This document shows positions 17,317 through 25,306 of a stretch of DNA of 64,000 nucleotides, piece after piece; positions within the stretch are counted from its first letter, which is position 1; each line of letters begins with the position of its first letter. Made by a program: the position numbers and the translations under genes. This stretch comes from Pseudarthrobacter raffinosi. Its GTDB lineage: Bacteria; Actinomycetota; Actinomycetes; Actinomycetales; Micrococcaceae. Below the pieces are notes generated by a model. The model did not search any database. It was not told the DNA's origin and saw nothing but the letters and a program-made list of their open reading frames with translations. The DNA lies in NCBI RefSeq assembly GCF_023913735.1, contig NZ_JAMXBH010000004.1, forward strand, positions 175,240 to 239,239. Reading direction: 5' to 3'.

Positions 17317-18039
17317 ATGGCTACACAGAAGGACTCCACGGATTACAGCGACCTGAAGGCTGTGTTCTTCAACGGCACTCTGAAACGGTCGCCCGAGACC
17401 AGCAACACCGAGGGCCTGATCAATGTCAGCCGCCTCATCATGGAGAAACAGGGCGTGAGCACCCGCGTGATCAGGACTGTCGATCACGACATCGCGAGCG
17501 GTGTTTACCCGGACATGACCGAGCACGGCTGGCCGTCCGATGAGTGGCCGGAACTGTACCCTGCTGTTGAGGAGGCCGACATTGTGGTGGTGGCCGGTCC
17601 CATCTGGCTGGGCGACAACTCCTCCCAGACCAAGAAGCTGATCGAACGGCTTTACGCGCATTCGGGGGAACTCAACCACAAGGGCCAATGGGTGTTTTAC
17701 CCCAAAGTTGGCGGGTGCCTGATCACCGGCAACGAGGACGGCATCAAGCACTGTTCCATGAACGTGCTGTACAGCCTGCAGCACATCGGCTTCACCATCC
17801 CACCCCAGGCCGACGCCGGCTGGATCGGCCCGGTTGGCCCCGGCCCGAGCTATCTTGACGAAGGCTCCGGCGGCCCCGAATCCGACTTCACCAACCGCAA
17901 CACCACGTTTATGACATGGAACCTGCTGCATTTCGCCCGGATGCTTAAGGACGCCGGCGGGATTCCCGCCTACGGCAATCTTCCTGAAGAATGGAAAGCC
18001 GGAACACGCTTCGACTTCGAAAACCCGGAATACCGCTAA
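17317..18039 (+). CDS. NAD(P)H-dependent FMN reductase-like flavoprotein
   Basis: 240 residues. The flavodoxin-like fold opens VFFNGTLKRSPETSNTEGL, the phosphate loop for FMN. ADIVVVAGPIWLGDNSSQTK matches the second FMN-contact block of NADPH-dependent FMN reductases, and GGCLITGNEDGIKHCSMNVL follows. The likely role is reduction of flavin or a small acceptor in the cytoplasm; the acceptor cannot be told from sequence. ATG at 17317 is preferred because AAGGGAG lies 4 nt upstream; a GTG at 17299 in the same frame has no such site. A TAGACT box at 17269-17274 is a candidate promoter. Single-gene unit. Confidence 0.8.
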   Translation: MATQKDSTDYSDLKAVFFNGTLKRSPETSNTEGLINVSRLIMEKQGVSTRVIRTVDHDIASGVYPDMTEHGWPSDEWPELYPAVEEADIVVVAGPIWLGDNSSQTKKLIERLYAHSGELNHKGQWVFYPKVGGCLITGNEDGIKHCSMNVLYSLQHIGFTIPPQADAGWIGPVGPGPSYLDEGSGGPESDFTNRNTTFMTWNLLHFARMLKDAGGIPAYGNLPEEWKAGTRFDFENPEYR

Positions 18040-18046
18040 CGCCGCG

Positions 18047-18104
18047 GCGCGGTGGTTGACCCACCGGTGGTCGAGCCTGTCAGGACCCGCTGCCCGAGAC
18101 CGGA
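18047..18104. repeat. degenerate GGTGGTCGAGCCTGTC-type intergenic repeat
   Basis: The 96-bp gap before ygfZ contains GGTGGTTGACCCACC followed by GGTGGTCGAGCCTGTC and a damaged GAGACC arm. This resembles a palindromic motif (GGTGGTCGAGCCTGTCGAGACC) that I recall as frequent in Micrococcaceae intergenic regions. The copy here is imperfect. Confidence 0.4.
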
Positions 18105-18135
18105 ATACCCACCGACCTAAGGACGTTCCCCCAGT

Positions 18136-19221
18136 ATGACTACTCCCAGCCCCCTACTGTCGCGCCCCGGCGCCGTCGAGGCCACCGGCGCGGACACCGG
18201 CGTCGCATCCCACTACGGTGAGCCGCTGCGTGAGCAGCGCGCCCTCGCGGCCGGTACCGCCGTCGTCGACCTCTCCCACCGCGGCGTGGTGACGGTCAGC
18301 GGTCCGGACCGGCTGACCTGGCTGAACACCCTGTCTTCCCAGCAGGTCACAGGCCTGCAGCCGGGGGAGTCAAGTGAGTTGCTGCTGTTGAGTATCCAAG
18401 GCCGGATCGAGTTTGACGCCCGTGTAGTGGACGACGGCGGGACCACCTGGCTGATTGTTGAAGCCGCCGAGGCTGCACCGCTGGCTGAGTGGCTGAACAA
18501 AATGAAGTTCATGCTGCGCGTCGAGGTCACCGACGTCTCCGCCGACTGGGCAGTTCTCGGGTCCACCAAGACTGTGGAGGAATGGTCCGCACTGCTGGCC
18601 TGGCGGGATCCGTGGCCGCACGTCGGCGCCGGCGGCTACTCCTACGCTGTGGTTCCGGAGGAAGGGCACCCAGGGCTGGAGCGGCCCTGGATCGAGTACC
18701 TCGTCCCGGCCGCAGCACTTGAGGACACTTTGGCAGACCGCCCGCTCGCCGGCGTAATGGCGGCCGAAGCCCTCCGCATCGCTGCGTGGCGCCCCAGGCT
18801 GGGCGCCGAAACCGACGACAAAACCATTCCGCACGAACTGGACCTCCTCCGCACCGCCGTGCACCTGTCCAAGGGCTGCTACAAAGGCCAGGAGACCATC
18901 GCCCGCGTGCACAACCTGGGCCATCCGCCGCGGCGCCTGGTGTTCCTCCAGTTGGACGGATCGCAGCACACCATGCCCGCGCCCGGCAGCCAGGTCATGC
19001 TCGGCGAACGGAAGGTCGGAACAGTGACCTCCGTTGCGCAGCACTACGAAATGGGCCCGGTGGCGTTGGCCGTCATCAAACGGTCCGTCGCACCGGACGA
19101 AATGCTGACCGTGCTGGACGGCGACGAGCCTTACATCGCTGCCCAGGAAGTAATTGTTGCTCCCGACGCCGGCCAGGTAGTGGGACGCCAGACTGGATTC
19201 CTGAGGGGGACCCGCTCATGA
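18136..19221 (+). CDS. ygfZ: YgfZ/GcvT-like folate-binding protein
   Basis: 361 residues of the COG0354 family, related to the glycine-cleavage T protein. It shows VVDLSHRGVVTVSGPDRLTWLNTL at the N-terminal folate-binding fold and the diagnostic KGCYKGQE signature at residues 246-253, with the conserved Cys248. YgfZ supports assembly or repair of certain Fe-S enzymes in a tetrahydrofolate-dependent way, in the cytoplasm. The stop overlaps the ATG of the ankyrin gene by 4 bp, so the two are translationally coupled. A homologue lies in the same region of the mycobacterial chromosome. Confidence 0.85.
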   Translation: MTTPSPLLSRPGAVEATGADTGVASHYGEPLREQRALAAGTAVVDLSHRGVVTVSGPDRLTWLNTLSSQQVTGLQPGESSELLLLSIQGRIEFDARVVDDGGTTWLIVEAAEAAPLAEWLNKMKFMLRVEVTDVSADWAVLGSTKTVEEWSALLAWRDPWPHVGAGGYSYAVVPEEGHPGLERPWIEYLVPAAALEDTLADRPLAGVMAAEALRIAAWRPRLGAETDDKTIPHELDLLRTAVHLSKGCYKGQETIARVHNLGHPPRRLVFLQLDGSQHTMPAPGSQVMLGERKVGTVTSVAQHYEMGPVALAVIKRSVAPDEMLTVLDGDEPYIAAQEVIVAPDAGQVVGRQTGFLRGTRS

Positions 19222-19655
19222 CCGAGAACACCGCACCCGACGCCGCTACGCCCGGCGCCGCCAAACCCGAGGCCACGACCGACGACGAAGCGGTGGCGTT
19301 GGCGCACCGGCTCTTCCAGGCTGCCCGGGAGGGGGACACCGGTCTGCTGCGGAGTTATCTCGAGGCCGGAGCGCCCGCCACCATGACCAACACCGCGGGC
19401 GATTCGCTTCTGATGCTGGCCGCATACCACGGCCACGCTGAGACGGTACAGCTGATCCTGGAGCACGGCGGAGAGGCCAACACGGCCAACGACCGCGGCC
19501 AGACCCCCTTGGCCGGTGCAGCATTCAAGGGGTACACGGACGTGTCCCGCGTGTTGCTCGACGCCGGAGCAGATCCCGACGCCGGCAGCCCCTCCGCCCG
19601 GGCTGCCGCGCAGATGTTCGCCCGTACCGACATCCTCGATCTGTTGGGCAACTGA
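19218..19655 (+). CDS. ankyrin repeat protein
   Basis: 145 residues. A ~20-residue Pro/Ala/Thr-rich N-terminus is followed by about three ankyrin repeats: AREGDTGLLRSYLEAGAPA, GDSLLMLAAYHGHAETVQLI and GQTPLAGAAFKGYTDVSRVL, with the usual LEHGGEANT and LDAGADPDA turns. Such short ankyrin proteins mediate protein contacts; the partner is unknown. Translation is coupled to ygfZ through an ATGA overlap, which suggests a linked job. It has no signal peptide, so it is cytoplasmic. Confidence 0.85.
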   Translation: MTENTAPDAATPGAAKPEATTDDEAVALAHRLFQAAREGDTGLLRSYLEAGAPATMTNTAGDSLLMLAAYHGHAETVQLILEHGGEANTANDRGQTPLAGAAFKGYTDVSRVLLDAGADPDAGSPSARAAAQMFARTDILDLLGN

Positions 19656-19679
19656 GGCTTGGAAAATGTAGCGCGGCCT

Positions 19680-20784
19680 TGGCACTGGCCGGCTCGGCGA
19701 CCGCTTCGGACCCAAGAAGCTCTACCTCTCCGGCCTCGTGGTCTTCACGCTCGCCTCCCTCTGGTGCGGGCTGGCCGGTGACGTCCAGACGCTGATCACG
19801 GCCCGGATCTTCCAGGGCCTGGGCGCCGCCATCATGACGCCGCAGACCATGGCGGTGATCACCAGGATCTTCCCGCCGGACCGAAGGGGCGCCGCCATGG
19901 GCCTGTGGGGCGCCACCGCGGGCCTGGCAACGCTGGGGGGACCAATCCTGGGCGGCCTGATCGTGGACAGCCTCGGCTGGGAATGGATCTTCTTCATCAA
20001 CGTGCCGGTCGGCATCGTTGGATTTATCCTCGCCTGGCGGTTCGTCCCCACCCTCAGCACGGACCCCCATAAGTTCGACATCCCGGGCGTGCTGCTCAGC
20101 GCCGCCGGGCTGTTCCTCCTGGTGTTCGGCATCCAGGAAGGCGAGACGTACAACTGGGGGACCATCGTTGGCCCCGTCAGCGTCTGGGGTCTCATCATCT
20201 CCGGCCTGCTGGTGCTTGGGGCGTTCATACTCTGGCAGCGCTTCAACAAGGGCGAGCCGCTCCTGCCGCTGGGCCTGTTCCGGGACCGCAATTTCTCCTT
20301 GGCAAACATCGGCATCACCACCGTTGGCTTCACCTGATGCACCCGGATACCCCCATCCTGCTCTTTCTCCTGCCCAGTGCTGTCCTGGGGTTCGCGAATG
20401 CCGGCATCTGGGCGCCCCTGAGCTCCACGGCCACGCGCAATCTGCCCCCGCGTCAGGCCGGGGCAGGTTCCGGGGTCTACAACACCACCCGTCAGATCGG
20501 CGCGGTACTGGCAGCGCGGCCCTCGCCGTGCTCATCCAGGCGCGCCTGGCCGCGGAGCTTCCCGCGCAAGGTTCCGGGTCCGGCGGAATGGAATTCTCCG
20601 GACTGTTGCCTGAGGCGCTCCATGAGGGATTCTCGACGGCGATGGGACAGTCCATCCTGCTTCCTGCCGGTGTGATCCTGGTGGGCGCAGCCGTGGCACT
20701 GTTCTTCGCCAAGCCCAAGGTAGCAGCGGGCTGGGGCGGTCAGCCGGCGGCTCCGGCCGTAGAGGGTGCCACCCGGGCGTCCTA
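19680..20784 (+). pseudogene. decayed DHA2-family MFS multidrug transporter
   Basis: Homology to 14-helix EmrB/QacA-type exporters is spread over three reading frames. Frame one (19680-20336) carries GRLGDRFGPKKLYLSGLVVF to LANIGITTVGFT and ends in a stop. Frame two (from 20340) carries PSAVLGFANAGIWAPLSSTA to NTTRQIGAVL. Frame three (about 20515-20784) carries LAVLIQARLAAELPAQGSG and the final helix ending AKPKVAAGW. The N-terminal helix or two and roughly 130 codons between frames one and two are missing. With a missing start, a deletion and two frame changes this cannot make a working transporter. Confidence 0.85.
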
Positions 20785-20822
20785 GGCGGCGTCCCAAAAG
20801 TAGGCAGCCGTCCCAGGCGGCG

Positions 20823-21539
20823 TCAGCCCAGGTGCACGCTGGTCTGGATGCCGCCGGTGGACAGGCCCAGCTGCCGCGCCAGGGCCACGGCGCCGGTGTT
20901 GCTGACCTCGGCGCGCCACTGGACGGTGAGGCCCGCCGCGAGGGCCGCGTGGGCGGCGATCGATGCGGCCACCGATCCGAGCCCGCGTCGCCGCCACTCG
21001 GGGTCCACCAGGACTCCCATCTGCGCGAGAAGTCCTTCCCATTCCCCGTAGGCGCCGCAGGCCACCGGGAAGCGCCGCCCGTCCACCTCGTGGAGAATCG
21101 TGTAGCGGTGCCCAAGTTCTGACAGGTGCACTTCGTTGACGTCGTCCGGCGGGCACAGGCCTTCCAGCTCGATCGCCTCCGGGTTTCCGTGGGACACGGT
21201 CAGCTCTTCGGAGGGCTGGCGAAGGGGCAGGTCGTCGGCGAAGAACAATGCCGCGGCGCCGAGGCCGTGGCCTCCGTGGGACCGGGTCAGGGTCAGGAGG
21301 GTCACATGCTGGGCCATCTCCTCATCCGGAATTCCGGCGGCGGCGTCAATGACCCATTGGGGTCCCACCAGTGCCGAGCTGCCGAACAGCCTGACGAACT
21401 CCACAGTCCCTGCAGCGTCGTCGGCCCTGACCAAACGCTCGCCGGAAGTCAGCGACGCAGCGAAAGCGCCGTCGTCGAGCCCCAAATGCCGGGCCCAAGC
21501 GAGCTGGATGATGGCGGCGGAACCGGGGTCAAGAGTCAT
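20823..21539 (-). CDS. GNAT family N-acetyltransferase
   Basis: 238 residues. The C-terminal half has the acetyl-CoA binding motif A, MGVLVDPEWRRRGLGSVAAS, and the downstream NTGAVALARQLGLS block of GNAT enzymes. The N-terminal ~110 residues are less typical and probably form the acceptor-binding part; the substrate is unknown. TAGGCT on the minus strand (21551-21546) lies 6 nt before the ATG, indicating a leaderless start. Upstream lie a 57-bp palindrome and pfkA on the same strand. The gene converges on the decayed MFS gene. Confidence 0.75.
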   Translation of the reverse strand: MTLDPGSAAIIQLAWARHLGLDDGAFAASLTSGERLVRADDAAGTVEFVRLFGSSALVGPQWVIDAAAGIPDEEMAQHVTLLTLTRSHGGHGLGAAALFFADDLPLRQPSEELTVSHGNPEAIELEGLCPPDDVNEVHLSELGHRYTILHEVDGRRFPVACGAYGEWEGLLAQMGVLVDPEWRRRGLGSVAASIAAHAALAAGLTVQWRAEVSNTGAVALARQLGLSTGGIQTSVHLG

Positions 21540-21564
21540 ATCCCCAGCCTACCCAGCACAGGGA

Positions 21565-21621
21565 AGCGCGAACGGACACTTGAGGCCCCACAGCGGAGGG
21601 CCTCAAGTGTCCGTTCGCGCT
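21565..21621. repeat. 57-bp hairpin, 24-bp perfect inverted repeat
   Basis: The 24 bases starting AGCGCGAACGGACACTTGAG at 21565-21588 are repeated in exact inverse at 21598-21621 around the loop CACAGCGGA. The hairpin begins 9 bp after the pfkA stop on the minus strand and precedes the GNAT promoter. It may terminate pfkA transcription, but the perfect arms, length and lack of a T-run resemble a mobile or dispersed repeat. Confidence 0.85.
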
Positions 21622-21629
21622 GATCAGGC

Positions 21630-22655
21630 TTAGCCGAACAGGACCGCAGCCTCGTCGTAGCGGTTCTGCGGTACGGTCTTCAGCTGGCCCAGGGCCTTGT
21701 CGAAGCTCACGTGTACAATGTCGGTGCCCTTGAGGGCCACCATGGTGCCCCAGTAGCCCTCCACCACGGAGTCGATTGCGGCCATGCCCAGGCGGGTGGC
21801 GAGCACACGGTCGAACGCGGACGGGACGCCGCCGCGCTGGATGTGCCCCAGGATCGTGGCACGGGTCTCGATGCCGGTGCGGGCTTCGATCTCGGGGGCG
21901 AGCTGGTCCGCGATGCCGCCCAGACGGGGCCGGCCGAACGTGTCCAGGCCGCGCTCGGAGTGCGGGGATTCCATGTGGTCCGGAACAAAGCCCTCGGCAA
22001 CAACAATCAACGGGGCGCGGCCACGGTCATGGGCTTCCTGGACCCATTCGGTGATCTGCTCGATGCTGACCTTCTGCTCGGGGATCAGGATGGCGTGGGC
22101 GCCGGCGGCCATGCCGGCGTGCAGGGCAATCCAACCAACGTGGCGGCCCATGACCTCGGCGATCATGCAGCGGTGGTGGGACTCGCCCGTGGTCCGGAGC
22201 CGGTCGATGGCCTCGGTGGCGATCTGGACGGCCGTATCAAAACCGAACGTGTAGTCGGTGGCGTCAAGATCGTTGTCCACGGTCTTGGGGACACCCACGA
22301 TCTTGAGACCGACGTCGGTAAGGCGTTTCGCGGCCGCGAGGGTCCCTTCGCCGCCTATAGCGATGATGGCGTCGATGCCGAGGCGGTCCATGTGGGCCTT
22401 GATGACCTCCGGCCCGCCGCCGTTTTCAAAGGGGTTGGTGCGGGAGGTGCCCAGGATGGTGCCACCCTGCTTGGCGATGCCGCGGACCATGCTGCGGGGG
22501 ATGTCGATGATGTCGCCTTCGACGACACCCCGCCAGCCGTCCAGGAACCCCACGAATTCGTGGCCGTGGATGGCGATGCCCTTGAGGACGGCTCCGCGGA
22601 TGACAGCGTTCAGTCCGGGGCAGTCGCCGCCGCTGGTAAGAATTCCAATTTTCAT
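21630..22655 (-). CDS. pfkA: 6-phosphofructokinase
   Basis: PfkA phosphorylates fructose 6-phosphate to the 1,6-bisphosphate, the committed step of glycolysis. The 341-residue protein has GILTSGGDCPGLNAVIRG, then GGEGTLAAAKRL with Gly104, KTVDND with Lys124 and catalytic Asp127, and later AEVMGRHVGW and LGHIQRGGVPSAFDR. Gly104 is the residue linked to ATP use, whereas PPi enzymes carry Asp there. Lys124 is more like PPi forms. The combination fits the actinobacterial ATP-dependent group III type. The ATG at 22655 is chosen because the 19 residues before it in the open frame are not homologous. Confidence 0.93.
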   Translation of the reverse strand: MKIGILTSGGDCPGLNAVIRGAVLKGIAIHGHEFVGFLDGWRGVVEGDIIDIPRSMVRGIAKQGGTILGTSRTNPFENGGGPEVIKAHMDRLGIDAIIAIGGEGTLAAAKRLTDVGLKIVGVPKTVDNDLDATDYTFGFDTAVQIATEAIDRLRTTGESHHRCMIAEVMGRHVGWIALHAGMAAGAHAILIPEQKVSIEQITEWVQEAHDRGRAPLIVVAEGFVPDHMESPHSERGLDTFGRPRLGGIADQLAPEIEARTGIETRATILGHIQRGGVPSAFDRVLATRLGMAAIDSVVEGYWGTMVALKGTDIVHVSFDKALGQLKTVPQNRYDEAAVLFG

Positions 22656-22752
22656 GTCTCGGCTCAAATCCTGGTGTGAAGGTTTACAGGCAGAGCGCCA
22701 CGCTGAGCTCACCTAGATTGTAGTCGGCGGTGTGCGTTACGACACAAACCGG

Positions 22753-22895
22753 TTACAAAACGCCCCGCTCCATGGGAGGGACCACGGCACGGGTCCTGTC
22801 GTCCACGTCCAGCTTGTTGAAGATCCGCAGCAGGTGGGTCTTGACCGTCGCCTCGGCGATATGGAGCGCGGTGGCCACCTCGGGATTGCTCAGAT
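22753..22895 (-). pseudogene. remnant of a NarL/LuxR-type response regulator
   Basis: Read on the minus strand, about 47 codons give NPEVATALHIAEATVKTHLL, RIFNKLDVDDRTRAVV and PMERGVL followed by a stop. This is the C-terminal helix-turn-helix of a NarL-family regulator. No start, receiver domain or kinase is present, and homology stops abruptly near 22895. Only the tail of a deleted two-component gene remains. Confidence 0.75.
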
Positions 22896-22996
22896 GGCAT
22901 CAGGCGATTGCCGCTGCCCGGGGATGAGGGAAGTGTTCATGCTTCCAGCGTTGCAGTCCCGGGGTGCCGGTCAACAGGCCCGGCCGGTTGAATCTG

Positions 22997-23018
22997 TTGT
23001 CCACCGGCCGGTGGACAA
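22997..23018. repeat. 22-bp perfect palindrome
   Basis: TTGTCCACCGG followed directly by its inverse CCGGTGGACAA. It lies between the regulator remnant and the terminator of the PspC operon. Possible protein-binding site or relic of the deletion; no function is assigned. Confidence 0.5.
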
Positions 23019-23028
23019 GGACAGCAGA

Positions 23029-23073
23029 AAGGCCCCCGCTCCTGGAAGGAATTCTCCGGGGAGCGGGGGCCTT
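23029..23073 (-). terminator. terminator of the PspC operon
   Basis: AAGGCCCCCGCTCC (23029-23042) pairs perfectly with 23060-23073 around a 17-nt loop. On the minus strand it is followed by TTTCTG. It lies 18 bp after the stop of the small PspC gene. Confidence 0.8.
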
Positions 23074-23090
23074 GCGGTTCTGACCTGAGG

Positions 23091-23342
23091 TCAGCTGATG
23101 GAGCGGCGGTCCAGGAATTTCTGCAGCGGGATGGAGTTCTGCTGGTCAGGAAGGACCAGCCACGCTGCGATGTAGAGGACGACGGCGGGGCCGGGGAGGA
23201 GGCAGAAGACCAGGAAAGCGATCCGGACGAATGCCACATCCACGTTGAGCTTTGCTGCAATGCCGCCGCACACACCTCCCAGCCAGCGTTGGGGTCCACG
23301 TTTCAGGCCGAAGCCCCTGACGATGCTGAAGAACTTGTCCAT
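23091..23342 (-). CDS. short PspC domain membrane protein
   Basis: 83 residues forming a single PspC domain. FGLKRGPQRWLGGVCGGIAA is followed by FVRIAFLVFCLLPGPAVVLY, a hydrophobic hairpin, then AAWLVLPDQQ. PspC proteins sense or transmit cell-envelope stress at the inner membrane. It is the last of three minus-strand genes (start 3 nt after the upstream stop) and is followed by a strong terminator. Two other PspC domains occur in the same locus, one in the LiaF-like protein and one in the kinase. Confidence 0.85.
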   Translation of the reverse strand: MDKFFSIVRGFGLKRGPQRWLGGVCGGIAAKLNVDVAFVRIAFLVFCLLPGPAVVLYIAAWLVLPDQQNSIPLQKFLDRRSIS

Positions 23343-23345
23343 GGT

Positions 23346-23630
23346 TCAAGACTTCCCTGTTGTGGGTTCATTGTCACGCTTTCGGGCCGAAAGCAGCCCG
23401 CCGATCACCAGCGCGGCGCCGGCGCCGATCATAAGGCCGATCAGTACGTAGGTGCCGTTCAGGGTTACCACGCCCAACTGGGCGATGATGATCAGGGCGG
23501 CCAGCGCCATCACGATCAGGCCCCAGACTATCGTGCCCACCCGTGTGGGTGAGGGTCCGGCCGCGTCGGTGTGCACCGTCGTCGGGGTTTGCGGGGTAGA
23601 CGAATCCGGTGCCGGATCGAAGCTGCTCAT
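23346..23630 (-). CDS. two-helix membrane protein of the PspC locus
   Basis: 94 residues. The ~30-residue N-terminus is rich in Pro, Thr, Ser and Asp, followed by hydrophobic segments TIVWGLIVMALAALIIIAQL and TYVLIGLMIGAGAALVIGGL, then a basic tail SARKRDNE. It starts 1 nt after the stop of the LiaF-like gene and ends 3 nt before the short PspC gene, so all three are one operon. I do not recognise a named family. It probably sits in the membrane alongside the PspC proteins. Confidence 0.7.
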   Translation of the reverse strand: MSSFDPAPDSSTPQTPTTVHTDAAGPSPTRVGTIVWGLIVMALAALIIIAQLGVVTLNGTYVLIGLMIGAGAALVIGGLLSARKRDNEPTTGKS

Positions 23631-23631
23631 G

Positions 23632-25182
23632 TCAGTTTCCTTCCTGGATGGTGACGTTGCTGAGGGTGCCGTCGATCCGGATGATCAGGTGGCCGCCTGG
23701 CTTGTCGGTGTTGTAGCTGGTTTCCTGGGAGGTAATGCCGCCCCGGTGGTTGGTGCCTTCGTTGAGGTTCCCCAGCGTCATGTCTGCCCTCACGTCCACG
23801 GGAATGTTGCTGGGGAGGATCACGGTGACGTTGCTCGCCGTGATGTCCAGGGGAACCACGACTTCTGAGTCCAGCGGGGCTTGCGCGCCCAATTGGGTGA
23901 GGTCAACGGTTCCCCTGCCGCCGGTGACGCTGAAGCCATCGGCCGCCTGCTGCTGGCTCGTCGGTGCCCAGTCGACCTGGGTGAAGCGGACCCTGTCGCC
24001 GTTGCCCACAACGTTGAAGATGCTGCCAATCACCAGGGCAACAACGGCGAAGAATCCGAGGATTCCGGACGTCCTGCCGCGCAGGCCCGCGACCAGGATG
24101 CCCAGGCCCAGGACGGCTGCACCGCTGGCCCAGACGATCGCGTTGGCGGCGTCGCCGAGGTTGATCACGTTGCCGGCGTCCAGGGCTTTGAGCCCGCCAC
24201 CCACCAGGAGCGCTGTTCCGGCTGTAATGGCTACTGCCGGGGCGCCGGGGCCGGACGGGCGGACCTTGGGTGCGCGTGCCGGGCCCTGTGGAGGCTGGTA
24301 GCCGCCGTAGGCACCGCCGTCGCTGCCGCCCCCGCCGTAGCTGCCGCCGCCGTAGCTGCCCCCACCGTAAGGCGGGTTGACGCTCGACGGCGGGACCGGA
24401 AGGTAAGGCGCGCTGCCGGTCGCGCCGGACGTGCTCGACGTGCGGGCAGAGGCGGAATCCGTGGCCGCAAACGGCGAGGCATAGGGGGCGGTGGGGTCGG
24501 CCGAGTAACCGGAGTTTGCGCCGGCCGGCTGCGGTGCGGCGTTCATGGGAGCTCCATTCCGGGCCTTGTTGCGTTGGGTCAGGTAGTAGATGAAGTAGAT
24601 GGCGCCGCCCACCCAGAAGACGGTCCAGAGGAATCCGCCGAAGCCGTTGCGGCTCCAGCCCCAGAATCCGCCGCCCAGCCCGGTGAGCCCCACCACAGTG
24701 GTGATCAGGGCGCCTGTCATGCCGCTGGACCAGCGGCCGGCGCCGGCTTCCTGGACGTGGATGCGCCCGTCGGGTTCGGGAAGGACTGCCCAGGCCAGGC
24801 CGTAGAGCAGGACGCCGATTCCGGCGAAGAGGGTGAGGACAATGAAGATGCCGCGGACAATCAGCGGATCGATGCCCATCCGGTGCGCGATGCCGCTGGA
24901 GACACCGCCGATCCACCGGTCGCGTCCGCGCTGGATACCGTGGCTCCGGACCCAGGTGAAGAAGTCACCGGACTGCCCCGGCGCTTTGGCGCTGGAGTAC
25001 GGGCCGGAATACGGGCCGGCATGCGGGCTTGCGTACGGGCCGGCATAGGGACCGGCGGTCGGGGGTGTGTCCTGCGAAGCAGCCGGGGGTGGCAGCAGGG
25101 GTTCGGTCGGCTGGTCCGGGTCGCTTGGGGGGAGCGGTTCGGTGGGCTGGCCGTCATCGGGGGTGGGGGTCTGGGAGTTCAT
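23632..25182 (-). CDS. PspC-LiaF-like (toastrack) membrane protein
   Basis: 516 residues. A disordered N-terminus (to ~80) is rich in Pro and has repeated YAGPY units. A PspC domain follows (GIQRGRDRWIGGVSSGIAHR, LIVRGIFIVLTLFAGIGVLL). Next come one or more membrane segments around 155-195 and a Gly/Tyr/Ser-rich linker with repeated YGGGS units. A second hydrophobic region lies at ~310-385, and a C-terminal beta-rich domain (VTGGRGTVDLTQLG to IIRIDGTLSNVTIQ) resembles the LiaF/DUF2154 toastrack fold. PspC plus this fold is known from envelope-stress sensors. It diverges from a kinase gene across 124 bp, so the proteins probably work in one pathway. Confidence 0.8.
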   Translation of the reverse strand: MNSQTPTPDDGQPTEPLPPSDPDQPTEPLLPPPAASQDTPPTAGPYAGPYASPHAGPYSGPYSSAKAPGQSGDFFTWVRSHGIQRGRDRWIGGVSSGIAHRMGIDPLIVRGIFIVLTLFAGIGVLLYGLAWAVLPEPDGRIHVQEAGAGRWSSGMTGALITTVVGLTGLGGGFWGWSRNGFGGFLWTVFWVGGAIYFIYYLTQRNKARNGAPMNAAPQPAGANSGYSADPTAPYASPFAATDSASARTSSTSGATGSAPYLPVPPSSVNPPYGGGSYGGGSYGGGGSDGGAYGGYQPPQGPARAPKVRPSGPGAPAVAITAGTALLVGGGLKALDAGNVINLGDAANAIVWASGAAVLGLGILVAGLRGRTSGILGFFAVVALVIGSIFNVVGNGDRVRFTQVDWAPTSQQQAADGFSVTGGRGTVDLTQLGAQAPLDSEVVVPLDITASNVTVILPSNIPVDVRADMTLGNLNEGTNHRGGITSQETSYNTDKPGGHLIIRIDGTLSNVTIQEGN

Positions 25183-25306
25183 ACTTCGATCCTGCCGTCC
25201 GGGGCGGCGCAGCTCTACTGGGGAACACCCTGACTCGCCCCTGAGTTACCCCCGGTTCAGGCCGGAATCGGGTCCGGGGAACCCTGATCCGTGCTTGGAT
25301 TGACAC

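Noticed and set aside
24290..24380. Tandem repeat around 24300-24380 as a possible CRISPR or satellite
   Set aside because: It encodes the YGGGS-rich linker of the PspC/LiaF-like protein in frame; units are about 15 bp and not spacer-separated. No CRISPR array or cas gene is seen in the window.
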